Positions 24,165-36,802 of a stretch of 64,000 bases of DNA are shown here, piece after piece. Location of the stretch: contig JAFBJZ010000617.1 in the NCBI GenBank assembly GCA_016785225.1, forward strand, positions 310,001 through 374,000, read 5' to 3'. The first letter of the stretch is position 1. Every line of letters starts with the position of its first letter. The notes below the pieces were generated by a model that did no database searches, was not told the DNA's origin, and saw only the letters and a list, made by a program, of their open reading frames with translations. A program made the translations under genes and the position numbers. The DNA is from Psettodes erumei (lineage: Eukaryota > Chordata > Actinopteri > Pleuronectiformes > Psettodidae).

Positions 24165-25772
24165 ATGAGCAGCGTGGGGGGACACACCCGGAGCCCCCTA
24201 GAGGGGCGGAGTCTCTGAAGAGGAAGGACTGTCAGTCGGACCTCCTGGGGCCCAGGTGAGGACCTGCGCCGGTCTCGCCGTGTGCGGCGCTACGTACACG
24301 CAACACTGCACGGTCCCAGAAATGACAGAGGGGTTTTTTTTTTGTAAAAAGGGTAAAAACTCTCTGATGAAGAGGAGGAAGAGAGGAAAAAAAAAGAAAT
24401 AAAAATTGCTGCCGCAGCATTTTTATATTTATATATAAAGGTTTATATAAGTCGTGGTTTCACTGTCCGGGAGGACGCACAAAGGTTGTGGTGACCATGT
24501 TTTACCGAGGTGAAAACGAGGACGCGCTAATGACGCAGGCAGAGGAAGGGCGTCCTCCGCACACGGTTGTCGTCACGCTGCCGTTACGCCGTACTTTTAA
24601 TCCCGTCGTTCTCCTCCTCTCCTTGCTCCTCCAGCCACAAGAGGAGCAGCGAGAGGAGGAACCGGGAGCAGGAGAACAAGTATGTGGAGGAGCTGGCCGA
24701 GCTGATCTTCGCCAACATCAACGACATGGACGACCTCAACGTCAAGCCGGACAAGTGCGCCGTCCTCAGAGAGACGGTGAAGCAGATCAGGCAGATCAAA
24801 GAGCAGGGTGAGGGGCCGCGCCGCAACACAACATGCTGCAACACAACACGCTGCCACACAACACGCTGCCACACAACACGCCGCAACACAACACGCCGCA
24901 ACACAACACGCCGCAACACAACACACTGCAACACAACAAACTGCAACACAACACACTGCAACATAACACACTGCAACACAACACACAACACACTGCAACA
25001 CAACACGCTGCCACACAACACGCTGCAACACAACACACTGCCACACAACACACTGCAACACAACACGCTGCCACACAACACGCTGCCACACAACACGCTG
25101 CAACACAACACACCGCAACACAACACACTGCAACACAACAAACTGCAACACAACACACTGCAACATAACACACTGCAACACAACACACAACACACTGCAA
25201 CACAACACGCTGCCACACAACACGCTGCAACACAACACACTGCCACACAACACACTGCAAGACAACACGCTGCAACACAACACACCGCAACACAACACGC
25301 TGCAGCACAACACACTGCCACACAACACGCTGCAACACAACACGCTGCAACAGAACACGCTGCAACACAACACACTGCAACACAACACACTGCCACACAA
25401 CTTTCAACACAACACGCTGCAACAAAACATACTGCCACACAACTTTCAACACGACACACAGTCAGCACACAGTCAACAAAAAGAAATGAAATGTTAGTAT
25501 TTTTTTTAAAAAAGAGGCTCCTCCACAAACATGGAGGACATTGGTGGAGGAGCTGATGAAGATGATGATGATGAAGATATGATGATCATTGTTGTAAATT
25601 CCTCACAGGTCAGAGGTCATCCACAGAAAACAAACAACAACAACAACATGTTTGTATGTTTGACATGTGATTCAAATCAAACAAGCTGTGACTGAAGACT
25701 GAATCCCTGATCCCCGATTGGTCGAAAGTCTGCGCATCAGTTCAGACACACACACACACACACACACACTGT

Positions 25773-25823
<51 letters not shown>

Positions 25824-27564
25824 CTGTTATGTAACACTGACCAACATGATGTAAGTCTCTCCTCCTCCCTGTTCTCTCCGTCCTTTCACCTTCCTCTCTT
25901 TTGTTTTACCTTTCCTCCTCCTCCTCCTCCTCCTCCTCTCCCTCTCTCTTTTCCCTTTACATTTTCATTTCCTCTCTTTTCCTCTCTTCCCCTCTCCTCC
26001 ATCTTTCTTCTCTCCTCTTTCCCTCTTTCATTCTTCCTCAGCTCTCTCCTCTCTCCTCTTTGTGTTGCAGTCGGTGTCGACACATGTTGTAACAGTGTTA
26101 GTGTGTGAAAACAGCAGCTGAATAAGCAAACACACACATACACACAGCTGTTGTGCAGCGGACACAGTGTTCAACAATATTTATCAAGTTCAGCTTAAAT
26201 GCACACAAAAATAAAACCTCAGTATCAGTAGCTTTGTTGTGTGCAAGATCGCACACACACACAAAGACAGATAGTATAGTGCTTGTGTGTGTGCGTTTGT
26301 ATGTTTGACCCGCATGTCGTCCTCGTGTGCAGAAACTGCAGGGGTCAAATTACCGCACGGGAGAAGAGTGTGTGCTTAGTGTGCGATTTCTGTCAGCACG
26401 CGCTGTGCGTCTGTTGTGTAACTGACGTCTCCGCGTTCGCTCGCTTAAAGAAAAAAACAAAAACTCAACTAACCAGCATTCAGAAGCTGGAACGAGGGAA
26501 TTTCTGTTGGGTTTTTTTGTTGTCAAACGACTCACTGTAAACAATGACTGCATTGTGTGATTTATGTCTGCATGTATTACACGTTGTTGTCGCTGTGATC
26601 TCGAAATCACAAAAAAAATCACTCAGCAAATCACATTCCTGTCTTCGCTGCTCTTCCACCAACGCGCCGGCCGCCCCGGGGCCCCCGGGGCCCCGCTCCG
26701 CGGCGATGGAGGTTCGAGGGCCGTCGACTCGCCGCGGCTCCGGCCCCGCGTCAGGAATGCGAGCTATGTGACCTCATGGGGCCGCGGGAGGCTCAACGGT
26801 CGGGCGGTGCAGCCGGGGGAGGGGGGCGGAGCCCGGGCCCCCGAACAGGCGTACGAATGTGTGCGATGTGGCGTGCGGTGACGACGCCCCATCATCAACA
26901 ACGCTGTTTACTTCGTTTATCAGCCCGAACCGTCACGTTTATTTAAACATCTCCACGTGTCGTTCACAGACAAAGCTCCCGCGGCCGACTCCGAGGAGGT
27001 GCAGCAGGCCGACGTCTCCTCCACGGGACAGGGCGTCATCGACAAGGATGCCCTGGGGCCCATGATGCTGGAGGTGGGTGGAGAAGCCGCCGACCCGCGG
27101 ACGCCGATAAGGAAATCGGTCGAAACACAAACGAGGAGCGTCTGTCCGACTATAAATGGCGCCCCCCCCGGTGACGCAGACAGATAAAGAGTTCCTCTGA
27201 GAGTGTGTGTGTGTGTGTGTGTGTGCACGGGTGTGCAGTGACGTATAACATGGCACCCAACAAGGTGTAAATACCTTAGTGAAAAGCCAGATTAGAGCGG
27301 GGGGGCGGAGCCTCACGCAGGATATAAATAGCCCGTCAGCAGACTGGCTGAGGTGACTGCATGACGTCCAACAGATAAACCAGCCAAGACCCATTCTATT
27401 CTGTTCTATTCTACATTCTATTCTACTCTAGTGTATTCTACAGCAGCAGGCAGAGGGGCAGCGGGAATGCTTGTGTAGACATGTGGCGTGCTAAAGGACA
27501 AATCACAGTCTGTACGTATACATGGAAAATGCTGAGTCAACGGGAATGAAAGAATGGAAAACAC

Positions 27565-27607
<43 letters not shown>

Positions 27608-30600
27608 GTCGGAGAGGCCGGCAGCTGAAGTTATGAAAGCGCGCTGGAAAAATATCCAGATCTGTTTTGTTTGACGTTCGGTTCCTTCTCCATCTGCCGA
27701 GACTCTCAGCTTCTTCCTCTTTTCCCGCGGCGGGCCTCCTCCTTCCTCCTGCTTCCTCCTCCTCCTCTTCCCGCTCCTCTCATTTCCCTCCAAAACATCC
27801 ATCGACACATCTCTGACACGTCCATCTCCTCCGCCCCTTCCCGTCCCCGTGTCCCCTTTTAGGCGCTGGACGGCTTCTTCTTCGTGGTGGACGCGGAGGG
27901 CGGCATCGTGTTCGTGTCGGAGAACGTCAGCCGGTATTTGCGCTACCAGCAGGAGGAGCTGATGAACACCAGCGTCTACAGGGTGCTGCACGTGGGCGAC
28001 CACGCCGACTTCGTCAACAACCTGCTGCCCAAGAGCCTGGGTGAGAACGGGCGGAGCGAACGTGACCGTTTAAGGACGACCCGGAGAACCCGCTCGCTCC
28101 AAAAAGATCTGAGCCTGTTGTAGGAGAGTTTAAAAGCCGAACCGCTTGGCGTTTTCTTTCAGTCAACAACGGGACGGCGAGCCGTCCAGCAGGAACAGCT
28201 GCACCTTCACCTGCCGCATGCTGGTCAACCCTCACGGGGACGGCGAGCCGCGGCCGGCCTCCGACCAGCAGGACGCACCGCCGCCGCCGCCACAGACGTA
28301 CGAGACCATGCAGTGTTTCGCCGTGTCCGAGCCCAAGTCCGTGAGGGAGGAGGGGGAAGGTACTGACTCTAACTGCGGTGGTTTTTACCTGCGTCTCTTT
28401 TTTATTTGTTTCTTTTCGTTCGATTCATCCCTTCTTTCACACGTCTATCTTTTTTTTTTTTTTTAGTTTCTTCCCTTTTCCTCTCCGTGCGTTCATCTCT
28501 TCATCTGTCATTTCTCTGTCTCGACTCGTCTCTCGTCCCCTCGGTTATTTCCTCCCCACCTCCATCTCTTTCTGTCACTTTCCCATCATCCCTCTCTCTC
28601 TCTCTCTCCACCACCCCCGCCCCCCTCCTCCATCCTCCAGCCTCTTGTGTCCTGTCCTCCTTTCATCGCCACGCTCCCCTCCACTTTCCCTCCCGTCCGC
28701 TGGGAGAAGCTAATTAGCGTGTCCGCCACCTTGTCATCTTCCCATCTCATTTTATCACACACACACATTCACACACTCACACACACACACACACACACTG
28801 GGGAAAAGAAACTTTCTGACGCTCTAATTTTAGACGTCTGACAAGCAGACGTTGTGCCGGTCCCTCCTCTGACAGGAGGACGGCGTCTGGGTTGATTTTT
28901 AGTTTTTGGGGCTTTGACTTTGATTATCTTAACGCCTTTTTTTTTTCTTCCGAACTTGCAGATCTCCAGTCTTGTCTCATCTGCGTGGCGAGAAGAGTCC
29001 CCGTCAAAGAGAGACCCGCCACGCCCCCGTACGAGAGCTTCACCTCGCGGCAGGACCTTCAAGGTGAGCGACACCGCCAATGTCACGTGATCGTGCGTTA
29101 CGGCGTCGTACGCGTCCCCACGCGACAGCTGGTGGAAAATCTAAAAGTTGTAAAGTCGGTTGGTTGTCATGGCGTCAGGAGGAAGTTTTAAACGGAGACG
29201 CTCTCCCCCCTGTCCCAGGTAAGATCATGTATCTGGACACCAGTCGGCTGCGGGCGTCCATGAAGCCGGGCTGGGAGGACCTGGTTCGGCGCTGCATTCA
29301 GAGGTTCCATCTGCAGAACGACGGGGAGATCTCCTTCGCCAAAAAACACCAGCAAGACGGTGATTAACTTAAATACCACCTGATCCAGCAAATATCCTGT
29401 TCTTTCATTATAAGCAACGATAACTACCTGTCGGTCAACCTAATCAATACATAATAAGTCTTACGAACGTCGACTTCTTTGTCTTCCCAGTGTTGAGGAA
29501 CGGCCGCGCGATCAGCCCCGTGTACCGGTTCTCGCTGGCGGACGGCACCGCGGTCTCGGCTCACACCAAGAGCAAGCTGGTCCGATCTGCGGGCACCAAC
29601 GAGCCGCAGTTCTACATGTCCCTGCACCTCATGCAGAGGTACTGGCCCAGAACCAGCCGGTTCAGTCCGCAGCACCTCCGTCCCGTCCTGTACCTCCAAC
29701 ATCATGTATTAGCACCAGCGCTAATTCCTGGATCTGTCCTCTTCCAGGGAAAACATCGGTGGCGTGACGGCAGACGCGCCCGCGGGGCAGGGCGCTGTCA
29801 AGCCCATGACCCCGACCGGCAGGAGCGGCGGCCCCTCCCCTTCCCCCGATGCCAGCGTCACCAGCAACGCCCACCACGCGGCGTCGGCCTCAGGACGCTG
29901 TTTTGGGGCCGCGTCGGGTCGGGCGCCCACGCCTCAGGGAAACGGCCACGTGCTCAAGCTGGGCAGCCCCGCGGCCCAGGGCGCCATGCCGTCCCCTCGC
30001 CATCGCCAGAGCCCCAGCGTGGCGGCCAGCGGCTGCGGTAGCCCCCTCCTCCCGCAGCAGTCTTTCTCCCCCGCGGCCAGCCTCCACTCGCCAGCGTCCG
30101 TGTGCAGCAGCACGGGAAACAGCCCGGGGTTCAACTCCCTCGGTGCCCTGCAGGCCCTCAGCCAGGGCCACAGGGTCTCCCAGGGACTCTCCCAGGGGCA
30201 GCACCCAGAGTCTCCTGACAGAAAGCCGGTGGGTCTCCAGAGCCCGCTTCAAGGCGGCGGCGGCGCCGGCAGCCAGCACGCCAAGAACCAACCCGATTTA
30301 GAGGCCGACTTCTTTGGGACGTTTGGGGAGCAGCAAGACTTGTTGTCCTCCCAGAACCAGGAAGGGGAGCAGGGGGGCGGGGAGGAATGCCTCCTCAACA
30401 CCAAAGGGCACACTAAGCTGCTCCAGCTCCTCACCACCAAGCTGGAACCCGCCGATCCCGGGTCGCCCTCGGGACACCTCGGGGACGACCAGAACTGCAA
30501 GGAGCAGCTGGGCAGGGCCGGGGGCGCAGGCGGGGGCGGGCACAACAACTACTCCACTTCGCTAATGGAGAGACACAAGATTCTCCACAGGTTGCTGCAG

Positions 30601-31697
30601 AACGGCACCTCGCCCGTCGAGCTGGCCAAGCTCACGGCCGAGGCCACCGGAAAAGACTCCATGGGGCCCGAGTCGGCCCCGGGGGACAACATGGCCGCCC
30701 TGGGGGGCCTCTGCCCAAAACAGGAGCCGGAGAGCCCCAAGAAGAAGGACAATGCGTTGCTGCGCTACCTGCTGGACCGGGACGACAACGGCATCCTGGA
30801 TAAAGCCATTAAGATAGAGCCTGGGGAAGGACCAAAGCTGTGCGCCATCAAGACAGAGAAACAGGAAGTGGCTTTCAACATCCCCGACCAGGTGAGTGTG
30901 AAATTTACCTGCTCAAAATAAAGTTCTCCAAACTTTAAACTCTAACCGACTATCTAAATCCAACCGTGTCGCTAATGTTTATATTTGGAAGATATTCTAA
31001 AGTAGCTCGTCTCCTGGCTCTTAGCATTTTAGCATGCTTTGTTAGCATTTAACCCCCCCCCACACACACACACACACACACACGCACACAAACCAGCCGG
31101 AGGGGAAGAGGAGGAGGAGGGCCATTCAGGGGGAAGGTCCTGGTTTTGTTGTCTGCTGATGATGTTCCAGCTTCACAGAACCAGAACCAGAAGGAACAGA
31201 AAGGCCCAGCGTGGAACAGTGTCGCCGGCTAAAGTTGTGCGTTTGTTTTCACGAACGACAACACAGAGTGATCTGAATTAGAATTAAATTACAGAAGTAA
31301 AGTTGGCGAATGTGTCGTTTTTTTGTTTGTGTGGAAGATGCAGGAGCGGTGCCTCCATTTTTTTTTATCACAGTGTGTGTGTGTGTGTGTGTGAGCTGGA
31401 GCTTGATTTGTCAACACAAGCATGTGATAATGTGTGCGTCATGTGTGGAAAACAGTTTTACAAAGCAGTGCTCAGTCCCAAATACAAATTACTGTAACTA
31501 ACATAAAAAATAGTTATATAGAATAAAAATATAGAATGTGTGTGTGTGTACAAAAACTCACACACTATCTGAAGTCTGCAGCAAACAAATGGTTAACTTT
31601 ATGTGGCTAATTTAAGCTAACGGTGGACACATTCTTCATCTATCTGAAACCAGCACCTCGAGGCGGGCCTTTTGTAACGATGTGCTCAGTGTGTGGC

Positions 31698-31768
<71 letters not shown>

Positions 31769-31887
31769 ACTGGCTGAACAGAGCAGTGACTGTGGGTCTT
31801 ATTGTACATCACACATGACCTCATTAGTGCCGCTGGTTTATTTTTAGCTCCTCCTCTATTCATCAGCCAAACAGCCAGGGGAAACTG

Positions 31888-31947
<60 letters not shown>

Positions 31948-34145
31948 GTGTGGTGGGTTAAATTACTCTGCCAGTCAATAAACACAACGGAACTGGGAGA
32001 AGAAAATAACAAAATGAAACACGCACATTTTTTAAACTTCAATTTTAGCAGACAAACCTTTATTTGTATTTTTTGATGAACGACCTGTTTTTGTTGGGTT
32101 TTTTGCCGTTGCTGATCTCAGACCAGGGAGCTGGAGGACCTGCTGGAGGACCTGCAGAGTGGGGGCCAGCAGCAGCAGCAGCAGCAGCAGCTGTACGGGG
32201 GCCAACCCCCAGCCAGAGGCCCTCCTCCTCCTCCTCCTCCTCCTCCTCCTCCTCCTCTTCCTCCGCTCCACCTGGCTCCTCTGTGGACAAACAGACCATC
32301 ATCAGCAACATCCTGAATATGCCGGACGGCGGCGGCGGCAGCAGCAGCAGCCCCCCCAGCCAGCACCGAGCCTTCCCTCCCGTCGGCTCCGCAAGTACGT
32401 CTGCAGCAGGACGCTTGTGTCAGAGTTTATTTGAGAATCTCAACATTTAGAATCGCTGTGAGAAAAGATGGCTGCCTTCATCCCATGTTCCTCCCAGCAG
32501 GCTTTAACGGCGCCAGGCTGGGCCATCCCGGGTCGGGGGGCGCCCCCAGTGAGGGCAGTGTCTCTGGACAGCAGTATGGGCCCCAACCCCAATGCCCCCA
32601 GGCCTTTTCTTCCTCAGCACAGGAGCAGCAGTCCTTACACTTTACTGCAGCAGCAGCAGCAACAGCAAAGCATGATGGGAACCCAGCCAGGCCTGGGCAA
32701 CCAAGCTGCGATGGGCAATGCAGGTGAGGCAGGAAAATGATGCTGTGGTGCAGCTTTGTAAAAAAAAAAAAAACAGTTCATAATAATTCTTCTCCCCCAC
32801 TTCAGGCATGCTGACTAACGGGTCGATGCGGGGCTCCGTGCAACAGGGCTGGGGGCACCAGGGGCCCATGGGGGGCACCGCGGGGCTGATGATGGGCCAG
32901 GGGATGGGGCCCGCTCGCATGGTCCCCAACATGAACGCCGGGCTGCACGCGAGAGGTCCGCCTGGATCCAGAGCGATGGTCAACATGCAGATGATGGGCA
33001 ACGGTGAGGGAGGGAGGGAGGGAAGGAAGGAAGGAAGCAAGGAAGGAAGGAAGGAAGATTCTGATTATGCGTTTCTCTTCCCTTCAGAGATGGAAATGGC
33101 AAACCCCGCCTACCCTCAGCAACAAGCTCCGCCCAATCTGACGGCACCGTGGCCGGACCGAATGATGATGGATCACTATGGAAACCAAAGCAGGTAAGGT
33201 GTCGGAGAGCCGGCCAACGAGAGGCGAGAGCAGCGTTGGTCACAGTAACACCGAGGCGTCTTTCAGGCCGCCGTACGGCGTCCCCCAGGAGGACGGGATG
33301 GGCTGCTGCACCACGGGGCCCGACAGCCAGCCGGACGAAGGGGCCCTGCTGAACCAGCTGTGCTCGGTGCTCAAGGACTACGAGGGTCTGGAGGAGATTG
33401 ACAAGATGCTGGGAATCCCCACGCTGGCCGGACAGGTGAGCTTCTTCACACTCACCTCAGATTGAGTTAAGGTAATAATGAAAATGTATTTTTAGGATCT
33501 TTTCGTCTCTGCCCTGTCTTCATCGCGTCCCATCTTTCCACGCTGCAGGCTCCCCCGTCAGACCAGGACCAGTACCTCAGCTCCTCGGACCCGGCCTCCA
33601 GCATGAAGCCCCCCCAGTACAGTCAACACTACGGCGGCCAGCCGGGCTACGGCGGCGTTCCCCCCGACGGCGGGTTCCACGGCCCCCCCGTGGGCGGCGC
33701 ACACATGGGGCCGCAAAGGATGCCGCCCGCCGGTTACCCCCAAATGATGAGGATGCCGGTCGGCGCCGGGCCCAGGCCGGCCGCCATGAGGCCGGGGGGG
33801 CCGGGTCCAGTGGGGCCGCCTCAGACCAACAACCTGAGGCTCCAGCTGCAGCACAGACTCCAGGCCCAGCTGGTATCTCCCCACTTCTTTCGTGTTTATT
33901 GATCGTTGGATTGAATTGATGGGACAGGATATCCGTCACTGTCATATAATAATACAAATAATCTATAAATGTCAGCGTGATCAAGTTTTTACACGACACA
34001 AACAGCCACAACAGCTTTGTTTTATTATTCCAAGTGGCAACACAACATCATCTGACACTTCATCCTTCTTTCATCGTTATTCAAGTGCCAGACCTCATTA
34101 CCATGTAGCATACTGTGTTTCTTCCGAACACAGCAGCCCACGCTT

Positions 34146-34183
<38 letters not shown>

Positions 34184-34331
34184 TTCTCTTATTACATGTG
34201 ATGCAACAGACGGTGATGCCGACGGGGTTCAGCGAGTTTAAAGTGAACGGCAGCAGCCGGAAAGGAACAAACGAGTCTCAGCTTTCTGCCTTCATCAGCA
34301 GTTTCCTGCTGCGGAGACACGTGTAACAATG

Positions 34332-34367
<36 letters not shown>

Positions 34368-36802
34368 AAATCATACATGAGTGCTTTACTGCACCTGAAC
34401 CCGTCTCTTTGAGGACCCCGTTTCCCCATCGTGTTCCCATTTCTGATTGGATGTACTGTAAGGTATCATTACTGTTTTATTTAATAATTAATTCATGAGT
34501 TAATCGGTGGCCTCTTTTTTTGCGTGTCAGGGCTGTCGTTAATACGAGATGTTTCATACATGAGGACGCTTATCCTGCTTTTTCAAAATGCAAAAATTTA
34601 CACCCCCAAATGACTTGGATCTGGCTCATTTCCAAAATATAAGTCCAGACTGTCACCTGGTGGAGAGTTGAGGGAAGTCGCTGCTCCGATGATTTCACAG
34701 CATTTTCATTAGCGAGATGCAACTTCTGCTCTTCCACCTCTACATGTCCATTGATGTTGGTGAAGAAAATTTAATTTTAAATGAAAATTTAGTTTACATT
34801 TTGAGACTAATTGCATTTCTTTAACATCTGAGGACCTGTGCCTTGTCCTATAATTTTTAATTAATAGAGTGCTCTGTCCACTCCCCCATGCAGAGCCGTC
34901 AGCCAATGGTGAACCAGATGAGTGGAGTGTCCAATATGAATCTACCTCTACGGTCTAACGTACCAAACCAGGTGAGTGTGTAGCTGAGAAGATGATTGGT
35001 TGGTTGAGTTCCCACCTGTTTAGAGTCTTACAGCCTGTTTCATTTAGCGTCACCTTCCCGTGTTTCCCCCCCCGCAGGGAACCCTCAACACCCAGATGTT
35101 GGCCCACCGTCACCGCGAGTACCTCAGCAACCACCTACGCCAGCACCTGCACCACCAGCGTGCCATGATGATGCGGACACAGGGCATCAGCATGCCGCCC
35201 AGCATGCCCAGCGGGGGCGCCGCTCCCACGCCGATGCCCATCGGCGGCACCAACCCGCGCCTCCCGCAGGGCAACCCGCAGCAGTTCCCCTACCCGGCCT
35301 CCAGCTACGGTACCGGCCTGCCCTCTCCGCCTCCTCCCCCTCATCCCAGCTCCTCCAGCCCCTTCTCCTCCCCTCTCTCCCCCAGCCATCACCTGACTAG
35401 CCAGGGCATGATGGGAAATGTAGGCGGGCAGTACAGCGGGGTAATGAGTCCACCATCACAGCACAGTGCCTTCCAGTTCAGCGGTTCAGGTATATGATTG
35501 GAGCAAAGCAGCGGCGTCTCGTCGGTCTGTTTGCGTGCGGTGGCGGTGATTAAATATAATGAGGTTAAGGTGATTGGGTTGATGATTACAATCAGCAGGA
35601 GACTAATCGACCACATGTGGTTGTTTTTCAGGGAAATAGCTCTGGTGGTGGGACTGGTGAAACAAACCTCTTTCCTTTTCTTGTCTCATAGTGTATCTCT
35701 GCATCCTGTTAGAGTGTGTTATCATACCTGCTTCCATTGCTTCACCCTCCAGGCATGAGCCAGCAGCAGCAACACCAGGATCCAGTGTCAGGCTTCCCGT
35801 GCGGGGCTGCGACCCCCCAGAGCCCTATGTTGTCCCCCAGGGTGGGGCAGGGTCAAAGCCCCATGCTGCAGCAGAGTCAGGCCCAACCCCAACCCCAGCA
35901 CCAGGGCCCGAACCGGGGCGGACCCCCCAGCTACCAGCATAGCACTGACCTCAACGGGTGGCCCCAGCCCACCAACATCTCCACCAGCAACAGGTAAGAA
36001 ACAGATTCCCCATGGTGTGAGTCTTTATTTGAGAACACTCTTTAACTCAGCCCACCGTCTCTCAGCGTGTACCCCCAGCAGTCCCAGTCCCAGTACGCCA
36101 CACAAAACAGCGGAGGAATGTACAACGGCAACAACAACAACAACAACAACAACATGAACCTGGCAGGGATGGCCAGCAACGGTGGCAACATGAACCAGAT
36201 GTCAGGACAGATGAGCTCCATGAATGCAGAGCAGGTGAGAGAGGCGCAGATCAGTTTTTTTTAAAGGAATTACTTTTTCCTGAAAGATACAGCTAAGACA
36301 GTTTTCACATGAACTCAACAAATTCAGAAAATTGTTTGTTGAAAAAACTTTAACTGTTGATTGTGATGATTTTTCTGGTGCAGGTGAGTGACAACAGCCT
36401 GATCTTGGAGCAGCTGGCAGGGATTGACATGTTGACACAAAGCGATGATGCCAGCTCTGTAAGTACAAGGTTGTTGTCTCTGTACATGTTACCTTGAGTA
36501 TTATATTATATTTGTGCCACTGTTGCTCTCTATGAGTTCTCCCACCGATGCACAGTTGTCTTGAATAATCTTAAAACGCTGAGTTCAGGTTAAGGCCTTA
36601 AACGGAATTAAAACTAATGGATTTTATTTCTAAAAGTCTTGAATATTTCTTTCTCATGTGCAGTAGGCAGCAACTTTATTCATATTTTTTTGCATGTGAA
36701 TACAACAAATATTGGCTGAAAAACTTGCTCCAGACATCTGACATCTGTAATGGACATTAAATCAAATGATTGATTTTCTTTCTTTTATAGAATTTCTGCT
36801 GA
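24165..36802 (+). CDS. ncoa2: Nuclear receptor coactivator 2 (p160/SRC-2, TIF2/GRIP1)
   Basis: Twenty-one coding exons: 24,146-24,255 (ATG at 24,165); 24,635-24,807; 26,970-27,073; 27,863-28,040; 28,163-28,359; 28,962-29,063; 29,219-29,359; 29,491-29,638; 29,748-30,891; 32,122-32,394; 32,501-32,723; 32,806-33,003; 33,088-33,193; 33,267-33,435; 33,549-33,872; 34,894-34,971; 35,078-35,489; 35,753-35,993; 36,066-36,234; 36,384-36,458; 36,791-36,802. The product is about 1,519 aa (human 1,464). Domain order is p160-typical: bHLH, PAS-A, PAS-B, Ser/Pro-rich, three LXXLL boxes, CBP-binding AD1, Gln-rich, C-terminal AD2. The protein bridges ligand-bound nuclear receptors to CBP/p300 and CARM1. NCOA2 rather than NCOA1/3 is chosen from the N-terminal KRKD...LGPS match, the lactb2 neighbour, and the short C-terminal exon ending in Cys. 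Single-base frame breaks occur in exons 1, 5, 10 and 11, all in G/C-rich tracts; every splice phase otherwise agrees. Confidence 0.93.
24635..24807 (+). CDS. ncoa2: ncoa2 exon 2: bHLH domain
   Basis: Encodes residues about 31-88, with basic region KRSSERRNREQENKY, then VEELAELIFANI and KPDKCAVLRETVKQIRQIKEQ. This is the highly conserved basic helix-loop-helix of p160 coactivators. Its donor (CAGG|gtgagg) abuts a 650-bp CAACA minisatellite in the following intron; readthrough of that repeat yields a long spurious reading frame. Confidence 0.93.
24826..25460. repeat. CAACACAACACGCTG minisatellite (about 15-bp unit)
   Basis: About 635 bp built from variants of CTGCAACACAACACG, with CTGCCACACAACACG and CCGCAACACAACACG types interspersed. 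A higher-order duplication is visible: a block of about 130 bp containing the rare CAACATAACA variant at 24,959 recurs 202 bp downstream at 25,161. It lies in ncoa2 intron 2, starting about 20 bp after the donor. All three frames on both strands stay largely open because the repeat lacks stop codons. Confidence 0.9.
25461..26969 (+). other. Rest of ncoa2 intron 2
   Basis: Contains (CA)n (25,745-25,769) next to (GT)n (25,780-25,821), which are opposed, a long CT/CCTCC polypyrimidine stretch (25,855-26,065), and a GC-rich segment (26,660-26,860) with a CCCCGGGG-type palindromic run near 26,676-26,695. No exon is recognised until the acceptor at 26,969/26,970. Confidence 0.6.
26970..29638 (+). 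CDS. ncoa2: ncoa2 exons 3-8: PAS-A and PAS-B
   Basis: Exon 3 encodes VSSTGQGVIDKDALGPMMLE. Exon 4 encodes PAS-A core ALDGFFFVV...VFVSENVSRYLRY...LHVGDHADFVNNLLPKS. Exon 5 includes the CRMLV and YETMQCFAVSEPKS motifs. Exons 6-8 encode PAS-B, with LQSCLICVARRVP, MKPGWEDLVRRCIQ, VYRFSLADGT and TKSKLVRS. Exon 5 has a frame break near 28,171-28,176: VNNG is read in the frame set by the donor of exon 4, but GEPSSRNS onward needs one extra G in the GGG run. Confidence 0.92.
29748..30891 (+). CDS. ncoa2: ncoa2 exon 9: receptor-interaction domain with three LXXLL boxes
   Basis: A single uninterrupted 1,144-nt exon encoding about residues 379-760. The first half is Ser/Pro/Gly-rich, with PSPRHRQSPSVA and SPAASLHSPASVCSSTGNS matching the p160 family. 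Three nuclear-receptor boxes follow: LLQLL at 30,418-30,432, LHRLL at 30,583-30,597, and LRYLL at 30,760-30,774. The context KLLQLLTTK, KILHRLLQ and NALLRYLLD is the classic p160 pattern; KQEPESPKKK precedes box 3. This segment docks the AF2 helix-12 groove of ligand-bound receptors. Confidence 0.95.
30892..32121 (+). other. ncoa2 intron 9, microsatellite-rich
   Basis: Contains (CA)n (31,063-31,088), (GT)n (31,374-31,393), (GT)n (31,701-31,767) and another (GT)n (31,890-31,941). No coding exon is recognised. Confidence 0.7.
32122..33003 (+). CDS. ncoa2: ncoa2 exons 10-12: acidic helix, Gln/Ser-rich region
   Basis: Exon 10 begins with TRELEDLLEDLQSGG, the amphipathic acidic segment that follows the LXXLL boxes in p160 proteins, then eight CAG codons (32,167-32,190), a (CCT)n tract, and SSVDKQTIISNILNMP. 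The start and end of exon 10 are in different frames (one base missing in between, probably AACCCCC or the CCT tract). Exon 11 has a tandem CAGCAG acceptor (32,498 or 32,501) and another frame switch near 32,541-32,547, after which NAPRPFLPQHRSSSPY follows. Exon 12 is Gly/Met-rich. Confidence 0.85.
33267..33435 (+). CDS. ncoa2: ncoa2 exon 14: AD1 CBP/p300-binding domain
   Basis: Encodes PDEGALLNQLCSVLKDYEG followed by LEEIDKMLGIPTLAG, matching the AD1 helices of human NCOA2 (DEGALLDQLYLALRNFDGL). This intrinsically disordered segment folds on binding the NCBD of CBP/p300 and recruits histone acetyltransferase activity. Confidence 0.92.
33549..36802 (+). CDS. ncoa2: ncoa2 exons 15-21: Gln-rich region, AD2 and C terminus
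   Basis: Exon 15 ends with NNLRLQLQHRLQAQ. Exons 16-17 carry MLAHRHREYLSNHLRQ, MMMRTQGISM and NPRLPQGNPQQFPYP. Exon 18 has ATPQSPMLSPRVGQGQSPML and DLNGW, the AD2 region that binds CARM1. Exon 19 contains a run of eight Asn codons (about 36,129-36,152). Exon 21 contributes only Asn-Phe-Cys before TGA (36,800-36,802), resembling the short C terminus ending in Cys of human NCOA2. Intron 15 (33,873-34,893) holds two (CA)n arrays (34,148-34,182 and 34,332-34,362). Confidence 0.9.

Noticed and set aside
24567..25556. A 329-codon + strand frame and overlapping 314- and 267-codon - strand frames
   Set aside because: They consist of the bHLH exon read into, or the reverse of, a stop-free CAACA minisatellite; repetitive composition with no family match outside the exon.
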